Shown here in pieces: positions 44,517-55,151 of a stretch of DNA of 64,000 nt; within the stretch, counting starts at the first letter, position 1; every line of letters starts with the position of its first letter. Position numbers and translations under genes: made by a program. Below the pieces are notes generated by a model that searched no databases, had not been told where the DNA came from, and saw only the letters and a program-made list of their open reading frames with translations. The stretch comes from Lysobacter defluvii IMMIB APB-9 = DSM 18482 (lineage in GTDB: Bacteria > Pseudomonadota > Gammaproteobacteria > Xanthomonadales > Xanthomonadaceae): NCBI RefSeq assembly GCF_000423325.1, contig NZ_AUHT01000006.1, forward strand, positions 248,001-312,000. The letters are read 5' to 3'.

Positions 44517-45308
44517 ATGGCCGAATTCACTCTCCCCAAGAACTCCCGCATCCAGGACGGCCGCCACTGGCCGGCCGAGGGGGCCACGCGCAAGCGCACC
44601 TTCAAGGTGTACCGCTGGAACCCCGACGACGGCATGAACCCGCGGACCGACACCTACGAGGTCGACCTCGACAAGTGCGGCCCGATGGTCCTGGACGCGC
44701 TGATCAAGATCAAGAACGAGATCGACCCGACGCTGACCTTCCGCCGGTCCTGCCGCGAGGGCATCTGCGGTTCGTGCGCGATGAACATCGACGGCACCAA
44801 CACGCTGGCGTGCACGAAGGCGATCGAGGACTGCGGCAAGGGCGACGGCGAGGTGCCGATCTACCCGCTGCCGCACATGGAGGTGGTCAAGGACCTGATC
44901 CCCGACATGACGCACTTCTACGCGCAGTACGCGTCGATCAAGCCCTGGCTGCGCACGCAGAGCCCGACCCCGACCGACCGCGAGCGGCTGCAGACCCCCG
45001 AGGACCGCAAGAAGCTCGACGGGCTGTACGAGTGCATCCTGTGCGCCTGCTGCTCGACCAGCTGCCCGAGCTACTGGTGGAACGGCGAGCGCTACCTGGG
45101 CCCGGCGATCCTGCTGCAGGCCTACCGCTGGATCGCCGACTCGCGCGACGAGGACACCGGTGCCCGCCTGGACGACCTCGAGGATCCGTTCAAGCTGTAC
45201 CGCTGCCACACCATCATGAACTGCACCCGGACCTGCCCGAAGGGGCTCAATCCGGCCAAGGCGATCGGCGAGATCAAGAAGCTGATGCTCGAGCGCCGCG
45301 CGCTCTGA
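44517..45308 (+). CDS. sdhB: Succinate dehydrogenase iron-sulfur subunit
   Basis: 263 residues. The 2Fe-2S ferredoxin domain contains [15 protein letters not shown] and a later CTKAIEDC. The C-terminal cluster-binding cysteines are [16 protein letters not shown] and [17 protein letters not shown], giving 4Fe-4S and 3Fe-4S sites. It moves electrons from SdhA to quinone. Start ATG 44517 with GGCAG upstream, 14 bases after sdhA. Confidence 0.97.
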   Translation: MAEFTLPKNSRIQDGRHWPAEGATRKRTFKVYRWNPDDGMNPRTDTYEVDLDKCGPMVLDALIKIKNEIDPTLTFRRSCREGICGSCAMNIDGTNTLACTKAIEDCGKGDGEVPIYPLPHMEVVKDLIPDMTHFYAQYASIKPWLRTQSPTPTDRERLQTPEDRKKLDGLYECILCACCSTSCPSYWWNGERYLGPAILLQAYRWIADSRDEDTGARLDDLEDPFKLYRCHTIMNCTRTCPKGLNPAKAIGEIKKLMLERRAL

Positions 45309-45311
45309 CCG

Positions 45312-45569
45312 ATGGTGGACCAGGCGGACGAGGTCGAGCTGCGCCGGCTGCGCTGGAAGTGCCGGCGCGGCATGCGCGAGCTCGACCAGCTGCTCACGCG
45401 CTGGCTCGAGCGCGAGTGGCGGGGCAGTCCCGCCTCGCAGCGGGAGGTTTTCCTACGGCTGCTGGAAACCGAGGACGATAAGCTCTGGGTCTGGTTGATG
45501 GGACGCGAACGCCCCGCCGATGCCGAGCTTGCCGCCCTCGTCGAGTACATCCGCCAGCTCCCGCCCTGA
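45312..45569 (+). CDS. sdhE: FAD assembly factor SdhE
   Basis: 85 residues, all-helical. The RGxxE motif (RRGMRELD, about residues 18-25) needed for SdhA flavinylation is intact, and the C-terminal DDKLWVWLMGRERP stretch matches the family. It directly follows sdhB (3-base gap) and overlaps the next gene by 50 bases. Confidence 0.92.
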   Translation: MVDQADEVELRRLRWKCRRGMRELDQLLTRWLEREWRGSPASQREVFLRLLETEDDKLWVWLMGRERPADAELAALVEYIRQLPP

Positions 45570-45984
45570 GCCGGGCCAGCCCTTCGCCTGGCACCCGTCG
45601 CGCCAGCAGCAGGTCGTGCTGGCGATGCTCACCGCCGCCGCGGTGCTGGCGGTCCTCAACTGTGCACTCCCGGCCGTGGCCGCCTTTCCGGTGGCCGCGG
45701 CCGTGGCCGTTCGTGGCGGCTGGCTGGCGGTCCGCGAGGGTCGGCGCCCGCCGCTGGGCCTGGAGCTGGCGCCCGGGCGTGCCGAGGTGGATGGCGCCCG
45801 CGTCGCGGCGGTCGCGGTCGAGTGGCGTGGGCCACTGGCCTTCCTGCGATGGCGGGACGCGGCCGGGCGCGTGCACCGCAGGACTTGGTGGCCCGACGTG
45901 CTGCGGCCCCGCGATCGCAGGCGCCTGCGGCTGGCGGCCGGCAACGAAAGCGCTTCGCCGGTGGTCGCATCGGTGGCACCATAG
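45520..45984 (+). CDS. CptA/YgfX-like membrane protein
   Basis: 154 residues. Two hydrophobic helices (about 30-65) follow a Pro/Ser-rich start. The C-terminal part is a soluble beta-rich domain with VAVEWRGPLAFLRWRD and RTWWPDVLRPRDRRRLRL, matching the form of YgfX (DUF1434) proteins encoded next to sdhE in enterics. There YgfX/CptA with SdhE (CptB) has been proposed as a toxin-antitoxin or FAD-related pair. The start at 45520 lies inside sdhE; a shorter start cannot be excluded. The call rests mostly on topology and context. Confidence 0.62.
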   Translation: MPSLPPSSSTSASSRPEPGQPFAWHPSRQQQVVLAMLTAAAVLAVLNCALPAVAAFPVAAAVAVRGGWLAVREGRRPPLGLELAPGRAEVDGARVAAVAVEWRGPLAFLRWRDAAGRVHRRTWWPDVLRPRDRRRLRLAAGNESASPVVASVAP

Positions 45985-45990
45985 CGCCGC

Positions 45991-47227
45991 ATGTTCAAGC
46001 CCATTCCCGTAGCCATCGGCCTGCGCTACCTGCGCGCCAAGCGCCGCAACGGCTTCATCTCCTTCATCTCGCTGGCCTCCATCCTCGGCATCGCGCTGGG
46101 CGTGGCGGCGCTCATCACAACGCTGGCGGTGATGAGCGGCTTCCAGACCGAGATCCGCGACCGCATGCTGCAGATGGCCGCCCACGCGACGGTCAGCGCC
46201 TGGGGCGAGCCGGTGGTCGGCTGGCAGCGGGCGGTGGACCTGGCGCTCACCGACCCGCGGGTCGCCGGCGCCGCGCCGTACGTGGAGAAGGAGGCCCTGC
46301 TCAACGGCCCGCGCCAGCAGCCGGCGATGGTGCGCGGCGTGGTCGCCGCGGACGAGCGCACCGTCTCGGTCATCGGCGACAAGATGCTGGAAGGCGAGCT
46401 GGAATCCCTGGAGGCCGGCAGCTTCAACATCCTGCTCGGCCGCGAACTGGCGGCATGGCTTGGCGTGGGCATGGGCGACGAGGTGGTCATGACCGTCGCC
46501 GAGTTTTCCAGCACGCCGGTCGGGGCGATGCCGCGGGTGAAGCGCTTCACCGTCAGCGGCATCTTCGAGGTCGGCTACAACGAGTACGACCGCGGCATGG
46601 CCTTCACCAGCATGGCCGACATGCAGCGCCTGCTGCGCATGGGCGATGGCGTCACCGGGGTCCGGCTGCGGCTGCACGACATGGACCTGGCCAGCGACGT
46701 CGCCAGCGACCTGGCGCTGCGCCTGGGCGGGCCGCACCGGGTCACCGACTGGACCAGCGACAACGCCAACATGTTCCGCGCGCTGCGCATGGAGAAGACG
46801 ATGATGGCGATCCTGCTGTCGCTGATCATCGCCATGGGCGCCTTCAACCTGGTGTCCTCGCAGGTGATGCTGGTCACCGACAAGCAGGCCGACATCGCGA
46901 TCCTGCGCACCCTGGGACTCAGCCCGCGCGGGGTGATGGACGTGTTCATGGTGCAGGGCAGCCTGATCGGGGTGATCGGCACCGTGCTCGGCGTCGTCGG
47001 CGGGATCCTGCTGACCCTCAACCTGCAGAACATCCTCTACGCGATCGAGAAGGCCTTCGGCGTGACCCTGCTGCCGTCCGACGTCTACTACATCACCGGG
47101 CTGCCGACCGAGCTCAAGCACGGCGACGTCACCGCGGTCGCGCTGGTGGCGCTGGCGATGGCCTTCCTGGCCACGATCTACCCGGCCTGGCGCGCGGCGC
47201 GCACGCCGCCGGCGGAGGCGCTGCGCT

Positions 47228-47235
<8 letters not shown>
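45991..47235 (+). CDS. lolC: Lipoprotein-releasing ABC transporter permease
   Basis: 414 residues with the LolC/LolE topology: an N-terminal helix (about 25-50), a large periplasmic domain (about 50-265), and three C-terminal helices. [22 protein letters not shown] and AAMSG-type loops are typical. With LolD it extracts lipoproteins from the inner membrane for LolA. Only one permease gene is present, as in organisms with a homodimeric LolCE-like (LolF-type) system, unless a second lies elsewhere. Overlaps lolD by 8 bases. Confidence 0.9.
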
Positions 47236-47923
<688 letters not shown>

Positions 47924-47941
47924 CCCAGGGAAGGAACCCCG

Positions 47942-50560
47942 ATGGAACGAGCGGCAGGGACGCCGCAGTCCGGCAACACAAGCGATGGCACAGGCGAGCC
48001 CCGCGCGGATGAGCGCGGGGTGCGCTGGTGCGTGCGGCCGTTCGGCCCCGCGACGGCCGCGGCATTGCTCGCCGGCACGCTGGGCGTGCTGCTGCTTCCG
48101 GCGCTGCCGCCGTGGCCGTTGCTGCTCTGCGCGCTGGCGGCGGGCCTCGCCGGCTGGTGGCGGGGAGGGCGCATGCGCCTGGCCGCCGTCCTCGCCTGCG
48201 GCTTCGCGTTCGCCGGGCTGCACGCGGCGCACGCGCTGTCGCTGCAGCTGCCGGCCGACGGGCGGTTCGATGCCCGGGTGAGCGGCCGGGTGGCCGGGCT
48301 GCCCGACCACCGGGGCCGGCGCACCGGTTTCCTGTTCCGGATCGACGAGGGCCGGGCCGGCGGGCAGATCCTCGGCGGCCGCCTGGTGCGCCTGTCCTGG
48401 TACGACGGATTCGATGGCGCCCCGACTGGTCGCGACCAGCTGCAGGCCGGCCAGCACTGGGAGTTCGAGCTGCGGCTGCGGGCCCCGGGCGGCCTGCGCA
48501 ACCCCGGGGGCCACGACAGCGAGAAGCACGCCCTGGCCCGGCGCCTGGCGGCAACCGGGTACGTGCGCGAGCCGGCCGCCGCGCGACCGCTCGGTCCGCC
48601 GCGCGGCCTGCAGGCCTGGCGCGAGTCCATGGCCGCGCGGATGGAGGCGGCGCTCGACCCGCCGGGGGTGCACTACGTCCGCGCGCTGGCCCTGGGCGAC
48701 ACCCGCGGCCTGGGCGACGGGGACTGGCACGTGCTGCGAGCCACGGGCCTGACCCACCTCATCGCGATCTCCGGCTTCCACGTCGGGCTGGTGGCGGGGT
48801 TCTTCGCCCTGCTGGCGCGCCTGGCCTGGTGGATGTCGCCCTCGCTGGGACGGCGGGTGCCGGCGCCGGTCGCCGCGGCGGTCGTGGCCCTGGCGGGCGC
48901 GGGGCTCTACGCCGCCGCGGCGGGCTTCGCGCTGCCGACGGTGCGCACCGTGCTGATGATCGGGGTGGTCGCGGCCTTGCGGATCGCGCGCCGCCGGACC
49001 GGCGCCTTCCACACCCTGGCGCTGGCTGCGATCGCGATCCTGCTGGTGGACCCGCTCGCGGTACTCGGGGCCGGCTTCTGGCTGAGCTTCCTGGGCGTCG
49101 CCTGGCTGGTCTGGTGCCTGCCGCGTGCGGGGCGCCGGCCCGTGCGCGACCTGCTGCAGGCGCAGTGGGTCGCCAGCGTCGGGCTGTTGCCGCTCACGGT
49201 CGTGCTGTTCAACCAGGCCTCGCTGGCCGGACCGCTGGCCAACCTGGTCGCCATCCCCTGGTGGACGCTGGTGGTGGTGCCGCTGTCGCTGCTGGGCACC
49301 GGGCTGGAGGCGCTGGCTGCCGGCTCGGGGGCGTGGGCCTGGCGGGCGGCGGACTGGTGCTTCGGCCTCAGCTGGCCGCTGTTCGAGTGGGTCGCGGCCA
49401 GCCCGCTGGCGTTGTGGTGGCTGCCGGAGGCGCCGTGGTTCGCGGTGCCGCTGGCGCTGGCGGGCGCGTTCTGGATCCTGCTCCCGCGTGGCTTGCCGGG
49501 GCGTGGGTTGGCCCTGCTGCTATGGCTGCCGCTGCTTTGGCCCGACCGGAATTTGCCGCAGGCGGGCGGCCTGGACCTGCACCTGCTGGACGTGGGGCAG
49601 GGCCTGGCGGTCGTGGTCCGCACCGCCGGGCACGTCTTGCTGTACGACACCGGCCCGGCGGTGCCGGAGGGGTTCGACGCCGGCGAGCGGGTGGTGCTCC
49701 CGGCCCTGCGCGCGCTGGGGGTGCGCGGGCTGGACCGGGTGGTGGTGAGCCATGGGCACGGCGACCATGCCGGTGGCCTGCCCGCCGTGCTGCTGGGCAT
49801 GCCCGCTACGCGCGTGGATGCCCCGGAGGGCAGTGGGATCGCGGAGGCGCGGCCCTGCCACGCGGGCGATGCCTGGGAGTGGGACGGCGTGCGCTTCGAC
49901 TACCTGCACCCCGGTCCACACTTCCCGTACCTGGGCAACGATGCGAGCTGCGTACTGCGCATCCGCGGTGCCCACGGCACGGTGCTGCTGCCGGGCGACA
50001 TCGGCGAGGTGATCGAAGGCCGCGTGGCCGGGGCGGTCGGAGGCGACGGGACCGGGCCGGCCGCGGCCGATGTCGTCGTCGTGCCGCACCACGGCAGCAC
50101 CAGCTCCTCGAGCCCGGCGTTCGTCGCCGCGACCGGTGCCCGCCACGCGCTGGTGTCGGTGGGCCACGGCAACCGCTTCGGCCACCCGCGCGCCGAGGTG
50201 GTGGAGCGATGGCGGGAGGCGGGCGCGCGGGTGGACTCGACCGCGCAGGGCGGGGCGCTGCGGGTGCGGCTGGATGCGGACGGGATCGCGGTCGAACCGC
50301 GACGGGCGACACACCCGCGCCTGTGGGACGCCCGCCGGCGCAAGGCGGGGATGCCGGGCGGACGGGACGCCGCGCTATCCTATCGCGCTGATCGAGGGCC
50401 GCCCCGGCCCCGAATGGAGACCGATGGTGCTGGAACTGGTCCGGGCCGGCGGATGGCCGATGATCCCCCTGCTGATGTTGTCCGCGCTGGCGCTGGCGCT
50501 GATCGTGGAGCGTGCGTGGACGCTCCGGCGTGCGGCGGTGCTGCCGCCGGGCCTGGGTGA
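47942..50560 (+). CDS. comEC: DNA internalization channel ComEC/Rec2, with unusually long C-terminal tail
   Basis: 872 residues. The N-terminal DUF4131 domain is followed by the Competence domain with many helices (about 230-530; ATGLTHLIAISGFHVGLVAGF). A C-terminal metallo-beta-lactamase-like domain reads LDVGQGLAVVVRT, SHGHGDHAGGLP, PHHGSTSS and VGHGNRFGHP. It carries single-stranded DNA across the inner membrane in natural transformation. Similarity seems to end near the RLWDARRRK segment at about 50345. The frame then continues about 70 residues of Arg/Gly/Ala-rich sequence overlapping exbB by 137 bases. The next frame stops at 50391, so a lost stop or small indel is possible. Confidence 0.87.
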   Translation: MERAAGTPQSGNTSDGTGEPRADERGVRWCVRPFGPATAAALLAGTLGVLLLPALPPWPLLLCALAAGLAGWWRGGRMRLAAVLACGFAFAGLHAAHALSLQLPADGRFDARVSGRVAGLPDHRGRRTGFLFRIDEGRAGGQILGGRLVRLSWYDGFDGAPTGRDQLQAGQHWEFELRLRAPGGLRNPGGHDSEKHALARRLAATGYVREPAAARPLGPPRGLQAWRESMAARMEAALDPPGVHYVRALALGDTRGLGDGDWHVLRATGLTHLIAISGFHVGLVAGFFALLARLAWWMSPSLGRRVPAPVAAAVVALAGAGLYAAAAGFALPTVRTVLMIGVVAALRIARRRTGAFHTLALAAIAILLVDPLAVLGAGFWLSFLGVAWLVWCLPRAGRRPVRDLLQAQWVASVGLLPLTVVLFNQASLAGPLANLVAIPWWTLVVVPLSLLGTGLEALAAGSGAWAWRAADWCFGLSWPLFEWVAASPLALWWLPEAPWFAVPLALAGAFWILLPRGLPGRGLALLLWLPLLWPDRNLPQAGGLDLHLLDVGQGLAVVVRTAGHVLLYDTGPAVPEGFDAGERVVLPALRALGVRGLDRVVVSHGHGDHAGGLPAVLLGMPATRVDAPEGSGIAEARPCHAGDAWEWDGVRFDYLHPGPHFPYLGNDASCVLRIRGAHGTVLLPGDIGEVIEGRVAGAVGGDGTGPAAADVVVVPHHGSTSSSSPAFVAATGARHALVSVGHGNRFGHPRAEVVERWREAGARVDSTAQGGALRVRLDADGIAVEPRRATHPRLWDARRRKAGMPGGRDAALSYRADRGPPRPRMETDGAGTGPGRRMADDPPADVVRAGAGADRGACVDAPACGGAAAGPG

Positions 50561-51089
50561 GGAGGTCCGTACCTGGGCGGCCGGCGGCCGGCTGGACCCG
50601 GCGCACATCGACACCCTGCGCGGCACCGCGCCGCTGGGCGCGCTGCTCGCCGCGGCGCTGGACGTGCGGCACCGCCCGCGTGACCAGGTGCGCGAGCGCA
50701 TCGAGGACACCGGCCGGCACCTGGTGCACGGCATGGAGCGCTACCTCAACACCCTGGGCACCATCGCCGCGGCCGGGCCCCTGCTCGGGTTGTTCGGTAC
50801 GGTCGTGGGCATGATCGAGATGTTCATGGGGATCCTCGACTTCGGGATCGGCGATGTGAACGAGCTGGCCGGCGGCATCGGCAAGGCGCTGGTGTGCACG
50901 GCCACCGGCATGGTGGTCGCGATCCCGGCGCTTTGGGCGCACCGCTGGTTCCGCGGGCGGATCGCCGGCTACATCGTCGACATGGAATCGGAGGCGATCC
51001 GCCTTCTGGACGTGCTCGACAGCCCTCCCGCGCCCGCACCCACCGCGCCGGGCAGCCACGGGATCACCCCGGCCCTGGCCAAGGGCTGA
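50424..51089 (+). CDS. exbB: ExbB/TolQ-family proton channel subunit
   Basis: 221 residues with three membrane helices. The MotA/TolQ/ExbB core reads LNTLGTIAAAGPLLGLFGTVVGMIEMF and GIGKALVCTATGMVVAIPALW. With ExbD it energises TonB-dependent or related envelope processes. TATCCT around 50376 may be its own -10, inside the comEC tail. It is followed by exbD after 5 bases and then msbA, lpxK and kdsB. Confidence 0.9.
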   Translation: MVLELVRAGGWPMIPLLMLSALALALIVERAWTLRRAAVLPPGLGEEVRTWAAGGRLDPAHIDTLRGTAPLGALLAAALDVRHRPRDQVRERIEDTGRHLVHGMERYLNTLGTIAAAGPLLGLFGTVVGMIEMFMGILDFGIGDVNELAGGIGKALVCTATGMVVAIPALWAHRWFRGRIAGYIVDMESEAIRLLDVLDSPPAPAPTAPGSHGITPALAKG

Positions 51090-51094
51090 CCTCC

Positions 51095-51526
51095 ATGCGC
51101 ATCCGCGACCATCGCCGCGACGACGAACCGGAGATCAACCTGGTCCCGTTGATCGACGTCATCCTGGTGATGATCATCTTCTTCGTGGTCACCGCGACCT
51201 TCGACGCGCGCTCGGTGATCCGGCTGGAGCTGCCCCGCGCCGACGGCGAGCAGGTGGATGCCGCGCAACCGCTGCTGGTGCTGGTGAATGCGCAGGGCCG
51301 CTATTTCGTCGGCGACCGCGAGGTGCTGCGCGACGACGTGGAGTCGCTCAAGGCGACCCTGCGCGAGGTCGCCGGGGACGACCGCGAGCGCCCCGTCATG
51401 CTGCGCGCCGACGCACGCACGCCCTGGCAGGCCATCGTGACGGCCTACGACGCGCTGGGGCAGCTCGGGTTCCGGCGCATCCTCAACGCGACCGCGCCAC
51501 ACGACGCCGGGGACGCGGCCGGATGA
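51095..51526 (+). CDS. exbD: ExbD/TolR-family protein
   Basis: 143 residues: one membrane helix (about 18-38). The critical aspartate of ExbD lies in [21 protein letters not shown], followed by a periplasmic domain with [19 protein letters not shown]. The stop overlaps the msbA start (ATGA at 51523). Transcriptional linkage with msbA is a recurrent xanthomonad arrangement. Confidence 0.92.
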   Translation: MRIRDHRRDDEPEINLVPLIDVILVMIIFFVVTATFDARSVIRLELPRADGEQVDAAQPLLVLVNAQGRYFVGDREVLRDDVESLKATLREVAGDDRERPVMLRADARTPWQAIVTAYDALGQLGFRRILNATAPHDAGDAAG

Positions 51527-53286
51527 GCGCTCCGCCGCCTCCCGCCCAGGCGACGCCCTGGCAGGTCTACCGCCGGCTGGTCGGCTTCTCGCAGCCGTAC
51601 CGCGGCCTGCTGCTGGTCGCCCTGGCCGGCATGGTCATCGAGGCGCTCGCCGCCGGCGCGTTCGCCCGGCTGATGCAACCGGTGGTCGACGAGACCTTCA
51701 TCGAGCAGGACGGGGCATCCAGCCTGCTGCTGCCGGGCGTGATCATCGCCCTGTTCCTGCTGCGCGGCGTGGCCGGCTACCTGACCGACTACAACATGGC
51801 GCGCGCCGGGCGCGGCATCGCCCGCGACCTGCGGGTGCAGGTGCTGGGCAAGTACTTCCGCCTGCCGGGCCTGCGCTTCGACGCCGAGCCGGTGCCTTCG
51901 ATGCTGGTGCGCCTGGGCTCCGACAGCGACCAGGTCGCCCAGGCCGCGATCGACGCGATGAAGGTGATGATCCAGCAGTCGCTGCAGGCCATCGTCATGC
52001 TCGGCGTCATGCTGTGGACCAGCTGGCAAGTCACCGCCGCGATCCTGGTGCTGGCGCCGCCGCTGGCCTGGGTGATGGACAAGGTCGCCAAGCGCTACCG
52101 CCGCATCAGCCACCGGATCCAGGAAAGCGGGGCGGCGCTGATGCAGCAGGCCGACCAGGCGCTGGGCGGGCAGCAGGAGGTGAAGGTCTACGGCGCGCAG
52201 TCCGTCGAGCTGCAGCGCTACCGCAAGCAGGCCGACCACCACCTGAAGCTGAGCCTGAAGGTCGAGTCCACCCGCAGCATCTCCTCGGCCATGGTGCAGA
52301 TGATCGGTGCCGTGGGGCTGGCCGTCCTGCTGCTGCTGGCGGGCTACGAAGCCCAGGCCGGCCGGCTGAGCGCCGGCGATTTCGTGGCGCTGATGGTGGC
52401 GATGATCGCGATCATCCCCGCGCTGCGCTCGCTGACCAACGTACAGAACATGCTGCAGCGCGGGGTGGCCTCGGCCGACCGGCTGTTCGCCATCACCGAT
52501 TCCGAGGACGAGGTCGACAGCGGTACGCTGCCGCTGGAGCGCGCCACCGGGCTGGTCGAGTTCCGCGACGTGGTCGCCCGCTACCCGGGCCAGGAGCGGG
52601 CCGCCATCGACGGGGTCAGCTTCACCGCGCGCCCGGGTACGGTCACCGCAATCGTGGGGCGCTCGGGCAGCGGCAAGTCGAGCCTGATCAAGCTGATCCC
52701 GCGCTTCTACGAGCCCGAGTCGGGCGAGATCCTGCTGGATGGGCAGCGGGTGCAGGACTACCGGCTCGCGGACCTGCGCCGCCAGATCGCGCTGGTCGGG
52801 CAGCAGGTGATGCTGTTCGACGGCAGCGTCGCCGAGAACGTCGCCTACGGCGAGCTCGAGGACGCGAGCCCGGAGGCGCTCGAGCAGGCGGTGCGCGGCG
52901 CGAATGCGATGGAGTTCGTCGAGCGCCTGCCCGAGGGCATGGATACCGGCATCGGCGCCAAGGGCGGCCGCCTGTCCGGTGGCCAGCGCCAGCGTCTGGC
53001 GATCGCCCGCGCGATGCTCAAGGACGCCCCGATCCTGATCCTGGACGAGGCCACCGCCGCGCTGGACACCGAGTCCGAGCGCCTGGTGCAGGATGCGCTG
53101 GAGCGACTGATGCCGGACCGCACGACCCTGGTCATCGCCCACCGGCTGTCGACTATCGAGGACGCCGACCAGGTGCTGGTCATGGACGAAGGCCGCATCG
53201 TCGAGCGTGGCACCCACACCGAACTGCTGGCGCGCGGCGGACTGTACGCGCACCTGCACCGCATGCAATTCCGCGAGGCGCAATGA
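51523..53286 (+). CDS. msbA: Lipid A export ATP-binding/permease protein MsbA
   Basis: 587 residues, six helices then the ATPase. Walker [11 protein letters not shown], signature LSGGQRQR, Walker [13 protein letters not shown] and H-loop IAHRLST are all intact. [14 protein letters not shown] in the intracellular loop is typical of MsbA. It flips lipid A-core across the inner membrane. Its neighbours lpxK and kdsB (lipid A kinase and CMP-Kdo synthesis) strongly support the name. Overlaps exbD by 4 bases and lpxK by 4 bases. Confidence 0.96.
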   Translation: MSAPPPPAQATPWQVYRRLVGFSQPYRGLLLVALAGMVIEALAAGAFARLMQPVVDETFIEQDGASSLLLPGVIIALFLLRGVAGYLTDYNMARAGRGIARDLRVQVLGKYFRLPGLRFDAEPVPSMLVRLGSDSDQVAQAAIDAMKVMIQQSLQAIVMLGVMLWTSWQVTAAILVLAPPLAWVMDKVAKRYRRISHRIQESGAALMQQADQALGGQQEVKVYGAQSVELQRYRKQADHHLKLSLKVESTRSISSAMVQMIGAVGLAVLLLLAGYEAQAGRLSAGDFVALMVAMIAIIPALRSLTNVQNMLQRGVASADRLFAITDSEDEVDSGTLPLERATGLVEFRDVVARYPGQERAAIDGVSFTARPGTVTAIVGRSGSGKSSLIKLIPRFYEPESGEILLDGQRVQDYRLADLRRQIALVGQQVMLFDGSVAENVAYGELEDASPEALEQAVRGANAMEFVERLPEGMDTGIGAKGGRLSGGQRQRLAIARAMLKDAPILILDEATAALDTESERLVQDALERLMPDRTTLVIAHRLSTIEDADQVLVMDEGRIVERGTHTELLARGGLYAHLHRMQFREAQ

Positions 53287-54311
53287 GCCAGCCCCCTGCG
53301 GTGCGCCGCGAGCACCAGCCGCACTACTGGTACAGCGAGGCACCCGTTCCCCTCCACATGCGCCTGCTCGCCCCGGTCTACGGTGCGCTGAGCGGCGTCC
53401 GGCGGCGCATGTACTCCGCGGGGCTGCTGCGCCGGCGCCACCCAGGCGTGCCGGTGGTGGTGGTCGGCAACATCACCGCCGGCGGCGCCGGCAAGACGCC
53501 GCTGACCATCGCCCTGGCCGAGCGCCTGCGCTCGGAAGGCTGGAGCCCCGGCGTGGCCAGCCGCGGCTACGGCCGCGCCGACGCCTCCCGGCCGACCTGG
53601 GTCGAGGCCGACACGCCGCCGGAGCAGGGCGGCGACGAACCGGTGCTGATTGCCCGACGTACCGGCGTGCCGCTGCGCGCCGACCGTGACCGCGCCGCCG
53701 CGGCGGCCGCGCTGGCCGAAGCGGGCTGCGACATCGTCCTGTGCGACGACGGACTGCAGCACTACCGCCTGGAGCGCGACATCGAGATCGAAGTGGTGGA
53801 CGCCCGCCGCCGTTACGGCAACGGCCGGCTGCTCCCGGCCGGTCCGCTGCGGGAGCTCCCCGCGCGCGCCGCGCGCTGCGACTTCCGGGTGGTCAACGTC
53901 GCCGGCGCGAAGAACGGCGAGGGGCCCGGCACCGGGTTCGGCGAATGGCCGATGCGGCTGGTCTTCGATCGTGCGGTCCCGGTGCGCGGCGGGCGCCCCC
54001 GCAGCCTGGAGTCCTTCGTCGGCCATCGCGTGCATGCCGTGGCGGGTATCGGCAACCCGGAGCGTTTCTTCGGCATGCTGCGCGACATGGGGATCGCCGT
54101 GGTCCCGCACGCCTTCGCCGACCACCACCGCTACCGCGAGTCCGACTTCGAGTTCGGCAGCGCGCTGCCGGTGCTGATGACGGAGAAGGACGCGGTCAAG
54201 TGCGCGGGCTTCGCCACCGACGCCTTCTACGCCGTCCCGGTGCGCGCCGAGTTGCCAGAGGCGTTCTGGGTCAAGCTCCTCGACCGCCTCGACGCCCTGC
54301 GCACCCCGTAG
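53283..54311 (+). CDS. lpxK: Tetraacyldisaccharide 4'-kinase
   Basis: 342 residues. An N-terminal membrane-associated helix is followed by the phosphate loop [15 protein letters not shown] and the VASRGYGR segment. [20 protein letters not shown] is the LpxK signature. It phosphorylates the disaccharide precursor to lipid IVA. It starts inside the msbA stop. The GCAATA palindrome begins at the stop codon. Confidence 0.96.
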   Translation: MSQPPAVRREHQPHYWYSEAPVPLHMRLLAPVYGALSGVRRRMYSAGLLRRRHPGVPVVVVGNITAGGAGKTPLTIALAERLRSEGWSPGVASRGYGRADASRPTWVEADTPPEQGGDEPVLIARRTGVPLRADRDRAAAAAALAEAGCDIVLCDDGLQHYRLERDIEIEVVDARRRYGNGRLLPAGPLRELPARAARCDFRVVNVAGAKNGEGPGTGFGEWPMRLVFDRAVPVRGGRPRSLESFVGHRVHAVAGIGNPERFFGMLRDMGIAVVPHAFADHHRYRESDFEFGSALPVLMTEKDAVKCAGFATDAFYAVPVRAELPEAFWVKLLDRLDALRTP

Positions 54312-54345
54312 GGCGCAATAGCCGCGCCCAGCGGCGTATTGCGCC
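54312..54345. repeat. GCAATA palindromic repeat, copy 2
   Basis: GGCGCAATA pairs with TATTGCGCC around an inner GCCGC/GCGGC stem. It directly follows the lpxK stop codon. Copy 1 is at 40680 with the same position relative to a TAG stop. Confidence 0.7.
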
Positions 54346-54380
54346 GTGCCGGGCGGACGGCACATGCAAGAATCCCCCGC

Positions 54381-55151
54381 ATGGAAACCTCCGATTTCGT
54401 AGTCGCCATCCCCGCCCGCCACGACGCCAGCCGCCTGCCCGGCAAGCCCCTGCGCCTGCTGGCCGGCGAACCGCTGGTGTTGCATGTCGCGCGCCGTGCC
54501 CTGGCGTCCGGTGCCCGCGAGGTGTGGGTTGCCGCGGATGACGAGCGCATCGTGCGCGCGCTGGAGGGCAGCGGCGTCCGGGTCGCGCTGACCGACGGCG
54601 GCCACGCCTCGGGCACCGACCGGCTCGCCGAGTGCGCCCGCGTCGCCGGATGGGCCGACGACCAGGTGGTGGTCAACCTGCAGGGCGACGAGCCGTTCGC
54701 GCCCGCGGCCGGCATCCGTGCCGTCGCGGCTCTGCTCGCCTCCAGCGGGGCGGAGATGGCGACGCTCGCCACTCCGGTCGAGGACCTCGAGACCCTGCGC
54801 GACCCCAACGCGGTGAAGCTGGTCCGCGCCGCCTCCGGCGATGCCCTGTACTTCAGCCGCGCGCCCGTGCCATGGCCGCGCGATGCCTTTGCCAGCGCGC
54901 CGGACCGGATGCCGGAAGGTGGCCACTGGCTGCGCCACATCGGCATCTACGGCTACACCGCCGGCTTCCTGCAGCGCTTCGCCACCATGCCGCCGGGGCG
55001 GCTGGAGCAGATCGAGGCCCTGGAACAGCTGCGCGTGCTGGAGGCGGGCCTGCGGATCGCCGTCGGCATCACCCCGGAGCCGTTCCCTCCGGGCGTGGAC
55101 ACGCCGGAAGACCTCGCCCGTGCGGAGGCGCGGATCTCGGCCAATGGCTGA
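54381..55151 (+). CDS. kdsB: 3-deoxy-manno-octulosonate cytidylyltransferase
   Basis: 256 residues. Nucleotide-binding start [19 protein letters not shown], then the family stretches [11 protein letters not shown] and [10 protein letters not shown], and [11 protein letters not shown] further on. It activates Kdo as CMP-Kdo for LPS core synthesis. Its end overlaps the phosphatase start by 8 bases. AAGAAT around 54367 is a weak -10 candidate. Confidence 0.96.
   Translation: METSDFVVAIPARHDASRLPGKPLRLLAGEPLVLHVARRALASGAREVWVAADDERIVRALEGSGVRVALTDGGHASGTDRLAECARVAGWADDQVVVNLQGDEPFAPAAGIRAVAALLASSGAEMATLATPVEDLETLRDPNAVKLVRAASGDALYFSRAPVPWPRDAFASAPDRMPEGGHWLRHIGIYGYTAGFLQRFATMPPGRLEQIEALEQLRVLEAGLRIAVGITPEPFPPGVDTPEDLARAEARISANG

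Noticed and set aside
45312-45984. sdhE/CptA-like pair as a toxin-antitoxin system
   Set aside because: sdhE has a clear flavinylation role in the sdh operon, and no toxic activity can be read from the sequence.
48028-50391. Second long plus-strand frame inside comEC (787 codons)
   Set aside because: Arg/Gly/Ala-rich shadow frame; comEC motifs are in the other frame. Only its stop at 50391 is informative.
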